Of a stretch of 64,000 bases of DNA, positions 43,638 to 55,714 are shown piece by piece. This DNA is from Sorex araneus (taxonomy: Eukaryota; Chordata; Mammalia; Eulipotyphla; Soricidae): the NCBI RefSeq assembly GCF_027595985.1, contig NC_073306.1:160414197-160478196 (forward strand), given 5' to 3'. Within the stretch, counting starts at the first letter, position 1, and every line of letters starts with the position of its first letter. A model generated the notes under the pieces. It worked only from the letters and a program-made list of their open reading frames with translations, was not told the DNA's origin and did no database searches. Position numbers and translations under genes: made by a program.

Positions 43638-44264
43638 GGGGTAATACGATACATTTATAGTAGCTACATCATAGATTACAATGCATTTGAAAATTTCATA
43701 TGAAGCAGGATTGATAGTGATTATACTTTTGAGGTTGTTCGGCTTCTGATTTGTTGACCAACTCTGTGAGAGAATTTAAAAATAGCATTACATGTACAAT
43801 TGTTTGCTTTTTATCTGGATCACAGTCCAAATGTCTAATTCCAGGAGCAGAGACAACTAGAGCCATTCTTGAATGTTTCCTGTGAGCCAAAAATGACAAT
43901 TTCTGATTGCTAGAGATCTCCTGAACAGATAAGTTTGCTTTGTGCTGACGCCAGCTTTATAAGAAAGCCTCAGAGGAGCAGCTTCCAGAAGGAAATTGCC
44001 AGCAGTCATTTGGAGAGGTTTGCTTATTTCTCTAAGCAGTTTGGACAGGTCTGGACGTGTTCTGAAGCACTTGCCCCCAGGTCTGTCATGAAACCAGAGA
44101 GGAGAGGACTGTACAAGGAAACTCAGAGCAGAGTTAAGACATCAGGGAGACTTAGGTGAAACACATTCATAGGCAGATTTTCTGGCTGATTTCCTCCAAC
44201 AAAAAACTTTCATTGTAAAGTTTGGAATCATGCTCACCCTGTGACAACATAAATCTGACTGCTC
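43638..44264. other. unique intergenic DNA
   Basis: No gene recognised. Confidence 0.45.
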
Positions 44265-44281
44265 ATAGGAAACAGCTTTCC

Positions 44282-44460
44282 GGCTGGAGCGACAGGACAG
44301 CAGGTAGGTCGTTTGCCTTGCACACAGTCGACCAAAGTTTGATCCCCAGCATCTCATATGGTCCCCACAAGCAACGCCAGGGGTAATTCTGAGTGCTGAG
44401 CCAGGAGTAACTAACCCCTGAGCATTGCTGGGTGTGCAAAAAGCTAATAAATTAAATAAA

Positions 44461-44500
<40 letters not shown>
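44282..44500 (+). mobile_element. SINE-A with (AAAT)n tail
   Basis: Full-length copy with a 17-bp TSD, ataggaaacagctttcc, at 44265-44281 and 44501-44517. The tail has evolved into an (AAAT)n microsatellite at 44445-44500. Confidence 0.95.
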
Positions 44501-44659
44501 ATAGGAAACAGCTTTCCTTGGGCTCACTCCACATTTCTTGGGGCCTCTCCTAGTGCTTTCTTGTTTGTGATTATGATTCCAGAGAAGCTATGTTAATAGA
44601 CACCCAGAACTTTGATGTGGAACTTCCCTTTGATAATAACAGGCCAAGGCAAACATCAG

Positions 44660-44935
44660 GAGGCTTTATGGTGGCTCGAATAATATCCCTTCCTCTGCCA
44701 CCAATTCGTGTCCATGGAAAACCTCAGTAGGAGATTTTCTTTGGTAATAGGGTCTCTGCAGACATCATTAGTTCCGATGAGGTCATACTGACCAATGATG
44801 GCCCCTACACCTACACCTAATAACCAGTGTCCTTAGGGCAAGAGAAGAGAAATGGACACTCAGAGAAGACTAGGTAATGTGGGAGCAGAGCCTGGAGTTG
44901 TCACCGTGGAACTGGTTTGGTTCCTGACTATGTGC
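44660..44935 (+). mobile_element. ancient mammalian LTR-like repeat, MaLR/MLT type
   Basis: ttggtaatagggtctctgca, gatgaggtcatactgaccaa and ccagtgtccttagggcaaga follow the ancient pattern; diverged. Confidence 0.6.
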
Positions 44936-45278
44936 GGCCTTGAGTAACATAGGAAAGATTTACATATAAAACCCCAGGTGTTTAGGAAGCAGACGTATAT
45001 ATTTCACAGCTCTAAGGGCATCGTTTTGGATCTTCCAATGTTCTGTATTCTGGCCTCGCCCTGGTGCCTCGTTGACACCTATGCACGTTGTCTTGGGCCA
45101 CGCTGGTTTCCCAAAGTCCCTGCTTTGTCACTGATGTTTTGTGGTCTCCTGTGGGAACTTCACTGCCTGTCTCCCAAAGCCCATAGCCAGCTGCTCTTTG
45201 GCCCTTTGATTTTCCTCTGAGCTCAGACCTCATGCATGCCGGGGAGAATTGTGGCCTCTCTGAGGGGTCAAAGAGAAG
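44936..45278. other. unique intergenic DNA
   Basis: No supported feature. Open frames on both strands lack splice context. Confidence 0.4.
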
Positions 45279-45450
45279 CTGCTAGGGCTGAAGCGATAGC
45301 ACAGAGCGGGTAAGGCATTTGCCTTGCAGATGGCCGACCTGGGTTCGATTCCCAGCATCCCATATGGGCACCACCAGGAGTAATTCCTGAGTGCAGAGCC
45401 AGGGAGTAACCCCTGTGCATCACCAGATGTGACCCAAAAAGCAAAAAAAT
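45279..45450 (+). mobile_element. SINE-A
   Basis: Full-length copy with a 2-bp insertion in box A and a small body deletion; TSD aaagagaag at 45270-45278 and 45451-45459. Confidence 0.92.
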
Positions 45451-45593
45451 AAAGAGAAGTTACTGTCCTACTGGGCATGAGCATGGGGTCAAAGAGAAGG
45501 TTCCCTGGCTGGTGCCCCCATTATATATTATTACTTCCCACTGCTGCCCATTTCCATGATTGGTTACCTCTTTACTGGGTGAGATGAAATTTT

Positions 45594-45970
45594 AATTTTT
45601 TAAAAATTTTTATTTTATTGAATCACCATGAAAAAAGTTACAAAGCTTCCAGGTTTAAGTCTCAGTCATATAATGATCAAACCCCCATCCCTTCACCAGT
45701 GCACCTGTTTCACCACCAAGGACCCTGATATACCCGCCCCACACACACACACCCCAACCTGAGTGGCTAATGATCTTCACTTTACTCTCTATACTTTGAA
45801 TACATTCAATATTTCAACAGAGAACTCACTATTATTATTTAGAATTTCCCCACAACAATCAAACCTGCTGAAAAGGCATCATTTGATAATTTGTTTTCCA
45901 TTGCTGAGAGTGAAGAATATATGAGTTCGCGCGGCCGCTGTTGTGGCCGCGTGGTTTTGGATTTCTGATA
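45594..45970 (-). mobile_element. L1-D 3' portion
   Basis: tttattgaatcaccatgaaa, cccttcaccagtgcacctgt, ttgctgagagtgaagaatat, then GC-rich body (cgcgcggccgctgttgtggc). Confidence 0.8.
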
Positions 45971-46014
45971 AGAAATTAAAAAAATTTTTTTTAAAAAATA
46001 TCTTTTTTAAGAAA

Positions 46015-46480
46015 GCATTTTCAAATTTTATTTTATTTTAGGCTCTGTGGTTTACAATCCTGCTAATGGTAGGGTTCCTTGCATAAAACATCCCAGCACC
46101 ACACTCTCTACCAGATGTCCACATCCCACCACCACTGTCCCACTGCCCCCCACACCATCCTATTTGCCCCCACCCCACCCCATAGTTAACTTCTGACTGA
46201 AAATCAGTTCTCAAGTCCCGTTGCTTTGGGGTGTTTGTTCTCTACTATGTTCCTTTATATCCCTCAAATGAGAGAGCTCGTTCTGTGTCTGCCCCTCTCC
46301 TTCTGGCTCACTTCACTCAGCATGACCCTCTCCAAATCCATCCATGAAGTGGCAAATTGCATGATTTCGGGTTATTTTATAGCCAAGAGGAACTTCATTG
46401 CATTTATGTACCAGTATTTATTTATCTGGTCAATTAAATTAACAATGTTACTTGGCCCCCATTGCCCTTCTCTCCACTTC
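46015..46480 (-). mobile_element. LINE-1 ORF2 C-terminus and 3' UTR, older copy
   Basis: Antisense ORF2 at 46290-46440: ttctggctcacttcactcag, accctctccaaatccatcca and aggaacttcattgcatttat. The 3' UTR lies to the left and carries older, distinct sequence. Confidence 0.75.
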
Positions 46481-46560
46481 TACCTTAACAGACTGTTATG
46501 TCTATACAACCAAGGACTGCTGGAAGCTCCCTGGAACTAGTCATGACAAGAAAGGATTCT

Positions 46561-47229
46561 TGGCCGAGATGTGATCCGCCCCCCCCCCCACATGTGCGGC
46601 CTCTCCACAGCTGCATGAAAATGTCCAGAGGCCAGCTAAACTACTTTTGGTACCGGCAGCTCCTTGCAGAATGTCTCCAGACTGAGAACTAAGCCGCGGC
46701 CCCATGTCTGCCCAAGAAGGGAAAGGTATTTCTCTCTCTCACCTTTTCCTTGCCGGGAAGGAGGGGGAGGGCGTGGTGACCGTCATATTATGAGGACCGC
46801 TAATGAGAGATACAAGCTTGCAATGATCCAATTTCTGGAAGAAATTTCCCTGGACTTAGTTGCTAAAATACAGAAATCCAAAATCTGCGCAATAGCGGCC
46901 ACGCGACCTCATATCTCTTCACCGCAGGTCTGACTCTAATGGGGAACTCCTAACAATAATAGTGAGTTTTTTGTTGAAATGTTGAACGTAACCAAAATAA
47001 AGAGAAAGTAAAGTGAAATTTATCAGTTACGCAGGGGGGGGCGAGGGTGGGAGGGATGGGAGGTATACTGGGGTTTGTTTTTTTTTTTTGGGGGGGTGGA
47101 ATATGGGCATTGGTGAAGGGATGGTTGTTTCAGCATTATATACTGAGACTTAAGCCTGAAAGCATTGTAATTTTCCACATGGTGATTCAATAATAAATAA
47201 ATAAATAGATAGATAAATAAATAAATAAA
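46561..47229 (+). mobile_element. L1-D, complete 669-bp unit with TSD
   Basis: TSD aagaaaggattct at 46548-46560 and 47230-47242. The GC-rich 5' body (tgtgatccgccccccc, gaactaagccgcggccccat) contains no ORF2. The joint to L1 3' UTR is near aacaataatagtgagttttt, and the tail is (AAATAAAT)n. This is the clearest demonstration in the window that the family moves as an ORF-less unit. Confidence 0.88.
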
Positions 47230-47242
47230 AAGAAAGGATTCT

Positions 47243-48596
47243 CCCTATAAGCCTTGGGGGAGCTTGGCCCCATCAACACGTCTATTGTCTACCACAGCCC
47301 CCTGCCAGTTGTGGGAGAATAACCTTGTATTGTTTAAAGGTGCTGGTTTGTGCCAGGTTGTCATAGCAGTCCTGGGAAACAAATGCTTGCTATCAGGGCT
47401 GAGCCCAGGTCTTGCTGGCACACAGCTGCTCACCCCACTTCCTTCTCTTTGCTAGTGCTGAAAGATATGACCTGTTTTTCATTTCTTTCAGTAACTGCCG
47501 CAGCGGAGTAGTACCCGGTCTCCCAGTTGCCTATATTCCCACTGAGAAGCTTAGGGCCTTCTGTTGATTTTGCATAAATCAACCCCGTTTCATTGGGGTC
47601 GTGGGGTGGGGGTTAAAGTGTATTCTTGCGCATGCACAATCTGCCAATCTGCAATCTCTCTCCCCACCCCAATACATCCTACTTTTCTGAGAGGAAGTGA
47701 TGTTGCTTCCCCACGCCCAGGGAAGGAAGTAGGGGCTCCTCTTGGTGTGGTGACTGCCCCTCCCAATGTGATATAGGGGACCACTCTTGATTACCGGGAA
47801 TTGCACGTGGATCTCATCACAAAACTGCATGGTCCAAATTACCCTTTTGTTCTTTCACCACGGTGTTGCTTTATTGTTCAAGGTTAATAAAAATTTCCTT
47901 TTTACTTACTTCCACAGACATTTTATTAGTGGTCAATAGGTTTGGTTTGGTTTCATTTTGGGGGTTTTTGTTTGTTTGTTATTGCTAATTTCCACAGGCA
48001 AACAGACAAGTAAGAATCCAGGAAAAATCATAAAGTTTAGAAAGCTTGTTCAAGTTCCTGCACCCTAATTCCTGAATGATCTTCTTCATTCTGGAGCTTG
48101 TAGCTGATCACCCGCTGTCCCTTTTCTCCCTACCAAGATGCCTCTTCCCACGAAAAGTCCCACTTCTCATCACCGAAGAGGTCATAGTGGTCCTGGGTTG
48201 ATGTTCCAGAACTGGAACTTTGGGAAGCATCATACAATTCCTGATAAGAGTTCTTCACTCTAGAAAATATGAGATAGTGGAACACTTAAACTAGCCCAAG
48301 TATCCCATCATACATTACTGGGTAGGTAAATTTGTGTTGTAATTATACAACCCATTCTGGGCCCTGCAAATAACGAAGTATAGTAATGCATTCTAACATA
48401 TAGTAGTGAAGAAAAAGTTTCGTTTTTAAGTGAAAAGACAAATTTCAAAAGTGAATGTATGCTATGACACCGGTTTTGTATAGTTATAATAGAGAATGGG
48501 AAAGGATAAATGGGCATTGTTGTTTCTATGTTGGACATCTAATATTTGAAATTTTTGTAATTAGTATAATTATTTTTATAATTAGAAGAAAACATG
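47243..48596. other. unique intergenic DNA, about 1.35 kb
   Basis: No gene recognised. Several short open frames at 47560-47830 overlap on both strands but have no splice or homology support. Confidence 0.4.
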
Positions 48597-48752
48597 AAAG
48601 GACCAGAGAGATGGCACAGCAGTTAAGGCACTTGCCTTGAGCAAAGCAAGACTTGCTTCAATCCCCGGAACCCGATATGCTTCTGTGCCAGGAGTCAGTC
48701 CTGAGCACAGCTAGGGGTGCTCCAAAATCTCCCTCCTATAAAAAAAACTTTT
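48597..48752 (+). mobile_element. SINE-A, old copy
   Basis: ggaccagagagatggcacag head, cttcaatccccggaaccc (box B) and an A-run near 48742. Confidence 0.7.
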
Positions 48753-49395
48753 AAAGATAGAGTATTACTTTTTTTTCTTTCAAATTTTCTGAAGAAATTT
48801 TATAATATGGAACCTCTTTGTATATTGTAACATTTTCTTTCAGTGAAATTTTTTAACTTTCAAATTATTTTATTTTATTTAAAATCTACTAATTTGTTTG
48901 AAGAGGATCAAAGCGATACTTAGTTGGCCTAAAGTGTGTAACCAGAGGATTTATGCTAAACAAAAAAATTGGCTTGCATTTGGGAATCTGGAATTTGGAG
49001 AAAGGCTAATCAGAGGATGTCTATGTTCCAAGCCCCGATGAAAACCCACCAAGTCATAAATGAGCATCTTGGACAGACAACAGTTCTCCAGGGTGGGCAG
49101 GTGTCCTGTGTGTCCACTAGGAGAGGGTTCTTGGAAGTGGATACCTGGTTTCCTCCCAGCTTTATCCCATGTGCTTTTCCCTTCACCGAGTCGGCGCTGT
49201 GTCCTTCACAGTGATAAATCACAGACGTAAGCAGGAATACAAGTGAGCACTGCAAGTCCTTCTAAGAAACATCCATCTAGAGATGCACTTGGAGACCTCC
49301 AACGTGGATTGCTTAGGTGTTATTTGGTGAACGAGTATCAACACTAACCAAAAAAGTTGGTAGTTCATAGCTTTCATTACAAAATTTCTCTACAG
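48753..49395. other. unique intergenic DNA
   Basis: Nothing recognised. Confidence 0.45.
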
Positions 49396-49570
49396 GGGCT
49401 GGAGCGATAGCACAGTGGGTAGGGCGTTTGCCTTGCACGCGGCAGACCCGGGTTCGATTCCCAGCATCCCATATGGTCCCCTGAGCACCGCCAGGGGTAA
49501 TTCCTGAGTGCAGAGCCAGGAGTGGCCCCTGTGCATTGCCGGGTGTGACCCAAAAAGCAAAAAAAAAAAA
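49396..49570 (+). mobile_element. SINE-A
   Basis: Young full-length copy. An imperfect TSD, aaatttctctacag / aattttctttacag, flanks it. Confidence 0.93.
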
Positions 49571-50744
49571 AATTTTCTTTACAGAGGTCCTTTATATGTG
49601 TTTTCTCATTCATTCATTTGTTCCTTCCATGTATAACCTTTTTGCCATGTCCACGAGTGTCCTAATCACTCGCCTCGGAAGTGGAGGGAGTAAGGGAGTA
49701 ATATAAAGAAGAGAATATCATACTCCTCTTTGCGAGGGACTCACAGTTGCATGGCACTTTGGGGCACCAAAAGTCAAACAGAAGCAGCTACTCAAACACT
49801 ATGGGCTCCTGCAGAGGTCAGAGCAAGGGTCAGATGTGACCGTCTCTGCTTAGGAAAGCATGTTTCAAAAGAGTGGACACTAACTAGGAGTCAGAGGTAG
49901 ATGTTTGGCAAATGCAGAGGCTTATAAGAATACTTTGACAGCAAGAATAAAAACAGGAGGCGTGAAATAACAGACCCTGATATTGAAACCCCAGCACTTC
50001 ATGCTATGAAGTCATCACAGAGCACAAGTTTTTAGAAAAGAAGAAAAGATGCATTTGCTACAGAAAATAATGGCAAAGGAGACCACAAGATTTCCAATCT
50101 AAGTCTGTCCTCACTCACCAGGAAGGGTCTTTTAAATTGAATTTGAGGGACATCAGCTGTGTTATTGATCATCTTGTGGGCAGGTTGGGCAGGAGGTCTG
50201 TAGATATTAGTCCTGGACATAGAATTCAGTTACACTTTGCATCATCTTGAAGATTGCTTATCCTATGTTATCCCATTCTCCTGTCCATGGTTAAAGGACC
50301 ACAGCCATTTCCAAACAAAAGGCTCAGAAGGAAGGGGAATAGCCTCAGACTAGACCACATTTGGCTTGTGTTTCAACAGGGTTAAGGCCCAGTGTTCTAG
50401 GAAAATCATGACAATAATTTAATCAGCAGAGTACGTTAATAGGGTGAAAGAAACTTTCAGATTTAGGGAGCTTTCTAGAAATAAGGAAATAGTCTGGCTG
50501 GCAATGGGACTAGGTGAAACATAAGGCTTATATTAGGGGCTAGAGCCCAGTCTGAGACATTATGTACCTTATTTAAAAGTAATGTTCTATATCATTGGTT
50601 TTGTATTTAGGTGAGCAATGAGATAGCATTAGAGGTTGATGACAATGATCAGAATTGTGATTTTTCAAAGAATCTTTCACTGACTTCCAGCATGCGAGAG
50701 ATAGATAGCATACGAAAATCACAGGTTGACGGAGACCACATTCA
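49571..50744. other. unique intergenic DNA, about 1.2 kb
   Basis: No gene or repeat recognised. Confidence 0.45.
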
Positions 50745-51120
50745 TTTAAGTATTAACTATGCGTTTATATCCAGGTGATCTGGGACAATTACTTAATTTT
50801 CATATGGCTTAGTTTCCTCCAGGTATAAAGAGAGGGAACAAGAACCCTTTCTCCTGTGGATTTGTTGTGAGGATGTGGCCAACTACCCCTTTTCAGAAAA
50901 AAAAATACTCAGTGCCCCCAGGAAAACTACCTTCTTTAAGCAAGCAAATAGAAAGCACCTCCAAGTGCGCTGATATTATTTCCAGCCGCCTGAATCGTTC
51001 CAGTACCCCCATTCAGGCAGCAAGATAACCCTCTCTGGGAAACACTGGAAAATACTAATAAGATGCAAAGTACACAGAACACTGCCTGGTTCTTAAAGAA
51101 TTATAAATTTCATTATTGCT
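50745..51120 (+). mobile_element. MIR, interrupted
   Basis: ggtgatctgggacaattact, tggcttagtttcctccaggt and ttgttgtgaggatg match the MIR core. After about 160 bp of other sequence, cacagaacactgcctggttc matches the MIR 3' part. Confidence 0.65.
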
Positions 51121-51638
51121 GCATTAAAGTAGCATTTGTTTTGCAGGCATTTTATTTGCACATAAGTTTTAGGAAACAGATTCTGCTTAAAACAAGATCC
51201 AGTGTTTGTCTAAGATAAATTCTGGGAATGACAGGAAACTGGGAATTAAGTTTTTCTTAAATGCGTCTGTATTCAAATCACAGCATTTATGTGTAAATAT
51301 TGAAGTTGAACCAAGTACAAAGATGGGATGGCTTATCTGGAGAATTTGTTTCCTCAAGATAATAATATATCCTTCAAGAAACAAAAGCCCATGGCAGTTA
51401 ACTCCACAAAGTCAATGAAGATAATCAGACTTATTCAAAGACTAATATTCACTGGCTTTTCCTTGCTTATTGATTGCTTATCAGTTAAAACACAACCTTT
51501 AAGATCAACCACATCTAATTAAGTCTTTCACCTCAGTCAAGTAGTTTTTGTTCTTTCTTTTCTCCCTCATGCTGTAAAATCCCCATAATGCTCTAAAATC
51601 ATTTTAATGTAAGGTTTTGGTTTAAAAAAAAAGAAGAA
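51121..51638. other. unique intergenic DNA
   Basis: No feature recognised. Confidence 0.45.
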
Positions 51639-51639
51639 G

Positions 51640-51830
51640 AGGGGGCTGGAGCGATAGCACAGCGGGGAGGGCGTTTGCCTTGCACGCGGCCGACCCGGGT
51701 TCGAATCCCAGCATCCCATATGGTCCCCTGAGCACCGCCAGGAGTAATTCCTGAGTGTAGAACCAGGAGTAACCCCTGTGCATCACCGGGTGTGACTCCA
51801 AAAAGCAAAAAAAAAAAAAAAATAAATAAA
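51640..51830 (+). mobile_element. SINE-A
   Basis: Young full-length copy, close to the family consensus by eye; TSD aaaaaaaagaagaaga on both sides. Confidence 0.93.
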
Positions 51831-51845
51831 TAAAAAAAAAAAGAA

Positions 51846-52906
51846 GAAGAATTAAAACATGCAGAAATCTATCACTATTCTCTTCAATTTCATCAAAATT
51901 CTTGGAGTAGCTGTTATGCTTGCTTCCTGTGGCAATTCCTTGCCTCTCTTCACTAGTGGTCATATCACTCCTCTCTTGGCCTCTTCTTCACATCTGCCTT
52001 TCTTTTACCTGTCTCACCCACACATACCCCTCCACTCCACCTTTCTTTATAAGGACACTAATCATTGTAATTAGGGTCAACCAAGATCAACTGGAAAGAT
52101 CACCTTCCAAGATCCTTAACTTTATTGCATGTTCAAAAAACTCTTTTTTCAAAATAAGATAAAATTCACAGGTTTTAGGGATTTGACATGGACTTGTGTT
52201 GAGGGGACCATCATTGAACCCATTCCACCCACCTTTAGTAAATGGACACCCACTCATTCGCCCCCCTATCATTCCTTATGCCTCACCCTGCAGTGCCCTC
52301 TTGCAAAGAACGTGTTACCCTCTTATGTTCTTAGGGAGATTTGTTTGTGGGAGAGGCCTCCCAAGCAGGACAGGGCCATCTGGCTGAATGCTAGGGCCTG
52401 ACAATGCATTGTTTCTTGGTTCCTGTGGTTCTGTGACACTAGGGTCACTTCTGCAGTGTCCATGGAGCTGTGCAGACCCACAGATCTAATGAGGCCATGA
52501 GCCCTAACTCTACTATCTGCCTGGCTTCCATTTTATGTTCCAAGATTCTATTGGTTATTTTTTTATTGTCTCTTTACTGCCCCTTATGAAAATAGAAACA
52601 CAAAAAAACAGAAACAGGGTCACTCCTACCTTCACAAGAATAGCCCCTGGCACAAAGAAGAGCATAAAATAAATTGTATAAATTAAGGAAGTAACTAGGG
52701 AACTTCTTGGGTCTTGCCTGACCTTCTGCTTACTGCTCCACTCTTCCAGGTAAGGCTTGCCTCCAGCTGACAACCTGGACCTATTCTGGGTCAGGAGGCT
52801 GAGCCTCTCTCTACCAGGTGGGTCCCAGCAGCCTTCATTTCTGATCTGTGTCACATCAAGGGCCCACACCACAGCTGTCAAAGTGTGCAATATTTTACAG
52901 AGTCAC
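51846..52906. other. unique intergenic DNA, about 1 kb
   Basis: No gene or repeat recognised. Confidence 0.45.
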
Positions 52907-52922
52907 AAGACAAATCTACCCA

Positions 52923-53097
52923 GGGGTGGAGTGATAGCACAGCGGACAGGGCGTTTGTCTTGCACATGTCCAATGCAGGTACGATTCCCAGCATCCTATA
53001 TGGTCTCTGGAGCACCACCAAGACTAATACTGAGTTGCGAGCCAGAAGTAAGCCCTGTGCATCACCAGGTGTAACCCAAAAAGCAAATAAAAAAAAA
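52923..53097 (+). mobile_element. SINE-A
   Basis: Full-length copy; 16-bp TSD aagacaaatctaccca at 52907-52922 and 53098-53113. Confidence 0.95.
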
Positions 53098-53239
53098 AAG
53101 ACAAATCTACCCAATAAATTGCATAATGTTCATAGTTATGTTCCTGGTCATTCTGTGAGGACAGGCAGAGAATAAAAGAACAAACTTTATCCTAATGATG
53201 ACACCAAACTTCAACCTTCATCCTTCACCTAATCCTAAT

Positions 53240-54020
53240 AAAAAACTCACCCCAATACAGCAAGAACACTAGAAAACCAATAGGGAAAACATGTAAAAGC
53301 CTACTTAGTTCAATGAGCAGAAACATTATCGCCAAAGGCATAAACAATACCAACAAGCTTAGTAAATCCTCAGGCAATGTCTTTAGTGACACGAAAATGA
53401 GAATGATCAATAAGCTCAAAGCACAGGTAGCCAGCAATATACAAGAAGGTGTAAGAGTCCAAGTGAAAAAACTAGTGCAATCAGAAATGACAGATATCAA
53501 GATTTTGGTAGGTGATGGATATAGAACTCAGTAGAAGCTTTGAATAGCAGAATAACAGCTGCTGAGCAAAAGATCAAGGAGCTGCAAGACAAGAAGGAGG
53601 AAGCCAGTAGGAAATAGCAGAAGATAATAATAGTCTGAAAAGAAATGAACATTTATAGAATCAAGAAACCTAGAATACCCAAAGTTGAATATCTATGAAG
53701 CAATTCATACCAAGACATGATGGACAAAATATTGAAGATTAAAGGCAAAAATAACATTTTGAAAGCAAATGAAAAATAATGTAGTATATACTTGGATGGG
53801 AGGATAGTGGCTATGACTCAGAATAAAATGAGAAAACAATGAAATGACATATTGCAGAGTTGAATTTGGAGGAGGAGGGAAAACAACATCAATCTAGAAT
53901 CCTATATCCAGAGAATATGTTCTTTGGAGATTATGATAAAATGAAGATAATTGCAGTTAGATGAAAATTCAAAATTTGTCATCAGCAGATACGCATTACA
54001 AGAAAATCTTTTTAAAACTA
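53240..54020 (+). mobile_element. ancient HAL1/L1 ORF1-region remnant
   Basis: The purine-rich sequence resembles a HAL1-type element: aatgatcaataagctcaaag, gaatagcagaataacagctg, accaagacatgatggacaaa, ctagaatcctatatccagag and gtcatcagcagatacgcatt. Many stops interrupt it. It lacks the RT region, as HAL1 elements do. Confidence 0.55.
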
Positions 54021-54027
54021 TTCATAG

Positions 54028-54162
54028 AAAAGAGAAATGAGGGGCCAGAGCAATAGGTAGGGTATGGTGCATGCCTTACATGCCGTCGACCTGGATTCAA
54101 TCCCTGACACCCCATATGGTCCCCTAAGCATGCCAGGAGTGATCCTTAAGTGCAGAGCCAGG
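54028..54162 (+). mobile_element. SINE-A, lacking its 3' end
   Basis: ggggccagagcaataggtag head and tggattcaatccctgacac (box B). It breaks off at agtgcagagccaggag, exactly where a SINE-B begins without the first part of its head. Confidence 0.8.
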
Positions 54163-54395
54163 AGCACAGTGGGTAGGGCGTTTGCCTGGCACACGACCGA
54201 CCTGGGTTCGATTCCTCCGTCCTTCTCGGAGAGCCTGGCAAGCTACCGAGAGTATCTCACTCATATGGCAGAGCCTGGCAAACTACCTGTGGCATATTGG
54301 ATATGACAAAAACAGTAACAACAAGTCTCAATGGAGACATTACTGGTGGAGACATCACTTGAGTAAATCGATGAACAACAAGACGACAGTGCTAC
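54163..54395 (+). mobile_element. SINE-B
   Basis: Starts inside the head (cacagtgggtagggcgtttg), with a complete body and RTE terminus (agtaaatcgatgaacaacaa) running into an AT-rich tail array. Confidence 0.88.
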
Positions 54396-54692
54396 ATATA
54401 TATATATGTGTAGCACTATATATATACATATATATGCATATATATAGTGCTATATATATGTATATGTATATATACATATATGGTGCTACACATATATATG
54501 TAGCACTGTATATATATATAGTGCTATATATATATACCCCTGGCATATATATATAGCGCTATAAATATAGTGCTACACGCATATATATGTAGCACTATAT
54601 ATATATCCCTGGCGTACGTATAGTGCTATATATATAGTGCTACACATATATAGCACTATATATAGTATTATATATCGTATATATATATGTAG
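54393..54692. repeat. palindromic AT-rich array between two tail-to-tail SINE-B copies
   Basis: About 300 bp of (AT)n punctuated by agtgcta and its complement tagcact, the SINE-B tail unit. Each agtgcta-(TA)n-tagcact module is self-complementary, so the array could form hairpins. Confidence 0.9.
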
Positions 54693-54835
54693 CACTGTAG
54701 CACTGTCATCCCTTGTTCATTGATTTGCTCAAGCAGGCACCAGTAATGTCTCCATTGTGAGACTTGTTACTGTTATTTTTATATCAGTAGCTGCACTCCC
54801 CCTGCTAGAACCTCCAAACAAGCTCTCAAGGTCCA
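54690..54835 (-). mobile_element. SINE-B, inverted partner, 5' truncated
   Basis: gtagcactgtagcactgtca and ttgctcaagcaggcaccagt mark the terminus; the body is lost beyond about 54780. It faces the SINE-B at 54163 tail to tail. Confidence 0.8.
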
Positions 54836-54915
54836 TATATATTATATACAATATATGTATATGGTATATACATATATACATGTATATACCAATACATATA
54901 TATTATATATTCCTG
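54836..54915. repeat. (TA)n-rich microsatellite
   Basis: Imperfect alternating AT with gtatatacatata motifs. Confidence 0.85.
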
Positions 54916-55027
54916 AGCACTGCCTGGTACAACCTCCAAAGCAAACTAATACAAAAATAACAAGAAAAAACCAGAAGTGTTACTAGATGGAAACAGTCCG
55001 CAGTAAATGAAGAGCACTAGAAACAAT

Positions 55028-55190
55028 AAAAATAGAACAGGAGTTAGAGTGTTTGCTTTCCATGCATCCAACTCAGGTTTCATTCGGGCACACCATCTGG
55101 CCTCCTGAGCACTGCTAGGAGTGATCTTGAACACAGAGCTAAGAGTAATCCCTGAACACCACCAGGTGTGACTCAAAAATAAAAAAAAAA
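55028..55190 (+). mobile_element. SINE-A, old copy
   Basis: cctcctgagcactgctagga body and accaggtgtgactcaaaaat end with an A-run. Confidence 0.7.
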
Positions 55191-55538
55191 CAAACCAAAA
55201 ACCTGTATGTTGTTTTCTTAATTTCCTTAAAAGACTTCTAATTTTTAAAGCAAAGTGTTATTCATTGTTTTCAAATTCTTATGGGCAGTAATAACATGAT
55301 GAATGGTGGATAGGGTAAACTATACTTTGTAAGGGTCTTACATTTTACATACATATAAATATAATGAGAAATAGATATGCTAAGAAGATTTAAGGACACA
55401 TTAATTTAATGTTAGACTGTGGAGCACTAAAAATGATGTTAGGAGGTTTAGGAAAAGGCTAATAGCAGACTCTGGATGAAATGTGAAGGACTGATTAATC
55501 TAAAATAAAAGCAAAGGTGGAATAGAAATAAAAAGGAT
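55191..55538. other. unique AT-rich DNA
   Basis: Nothing recognised. Confidence 0.4.
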
Positions 55539-55714
55539 TGGGACTGGAGAGATAGTACAGTGGGTAGGGCATTTCCTTTGCACCAGCTGACCAGGGTTTG
55601 ATCCCCAGAACTCCATATAGACTCCTGAGCACTGCCAGGAGTAATTCCTGAGTGTAGAGCCAAGAGTAATCTCTGAGCATAGCTGGGTGTAACACCAAAA
55701 CAAAACAATAACAA
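55539..55714 (+). mobile_element. SINE-A, intermediate age
   Basis: gggactggagagatagtaca head, cagggtttgatccccaga (box B) and an A-rich end. Confidence 0.8.

Noticed and set aside
47560..47830. Short gene in overlapping frames on both strands
   Set aside because: Frames are short, overlap in opposite directions, and lack homology or splice context.
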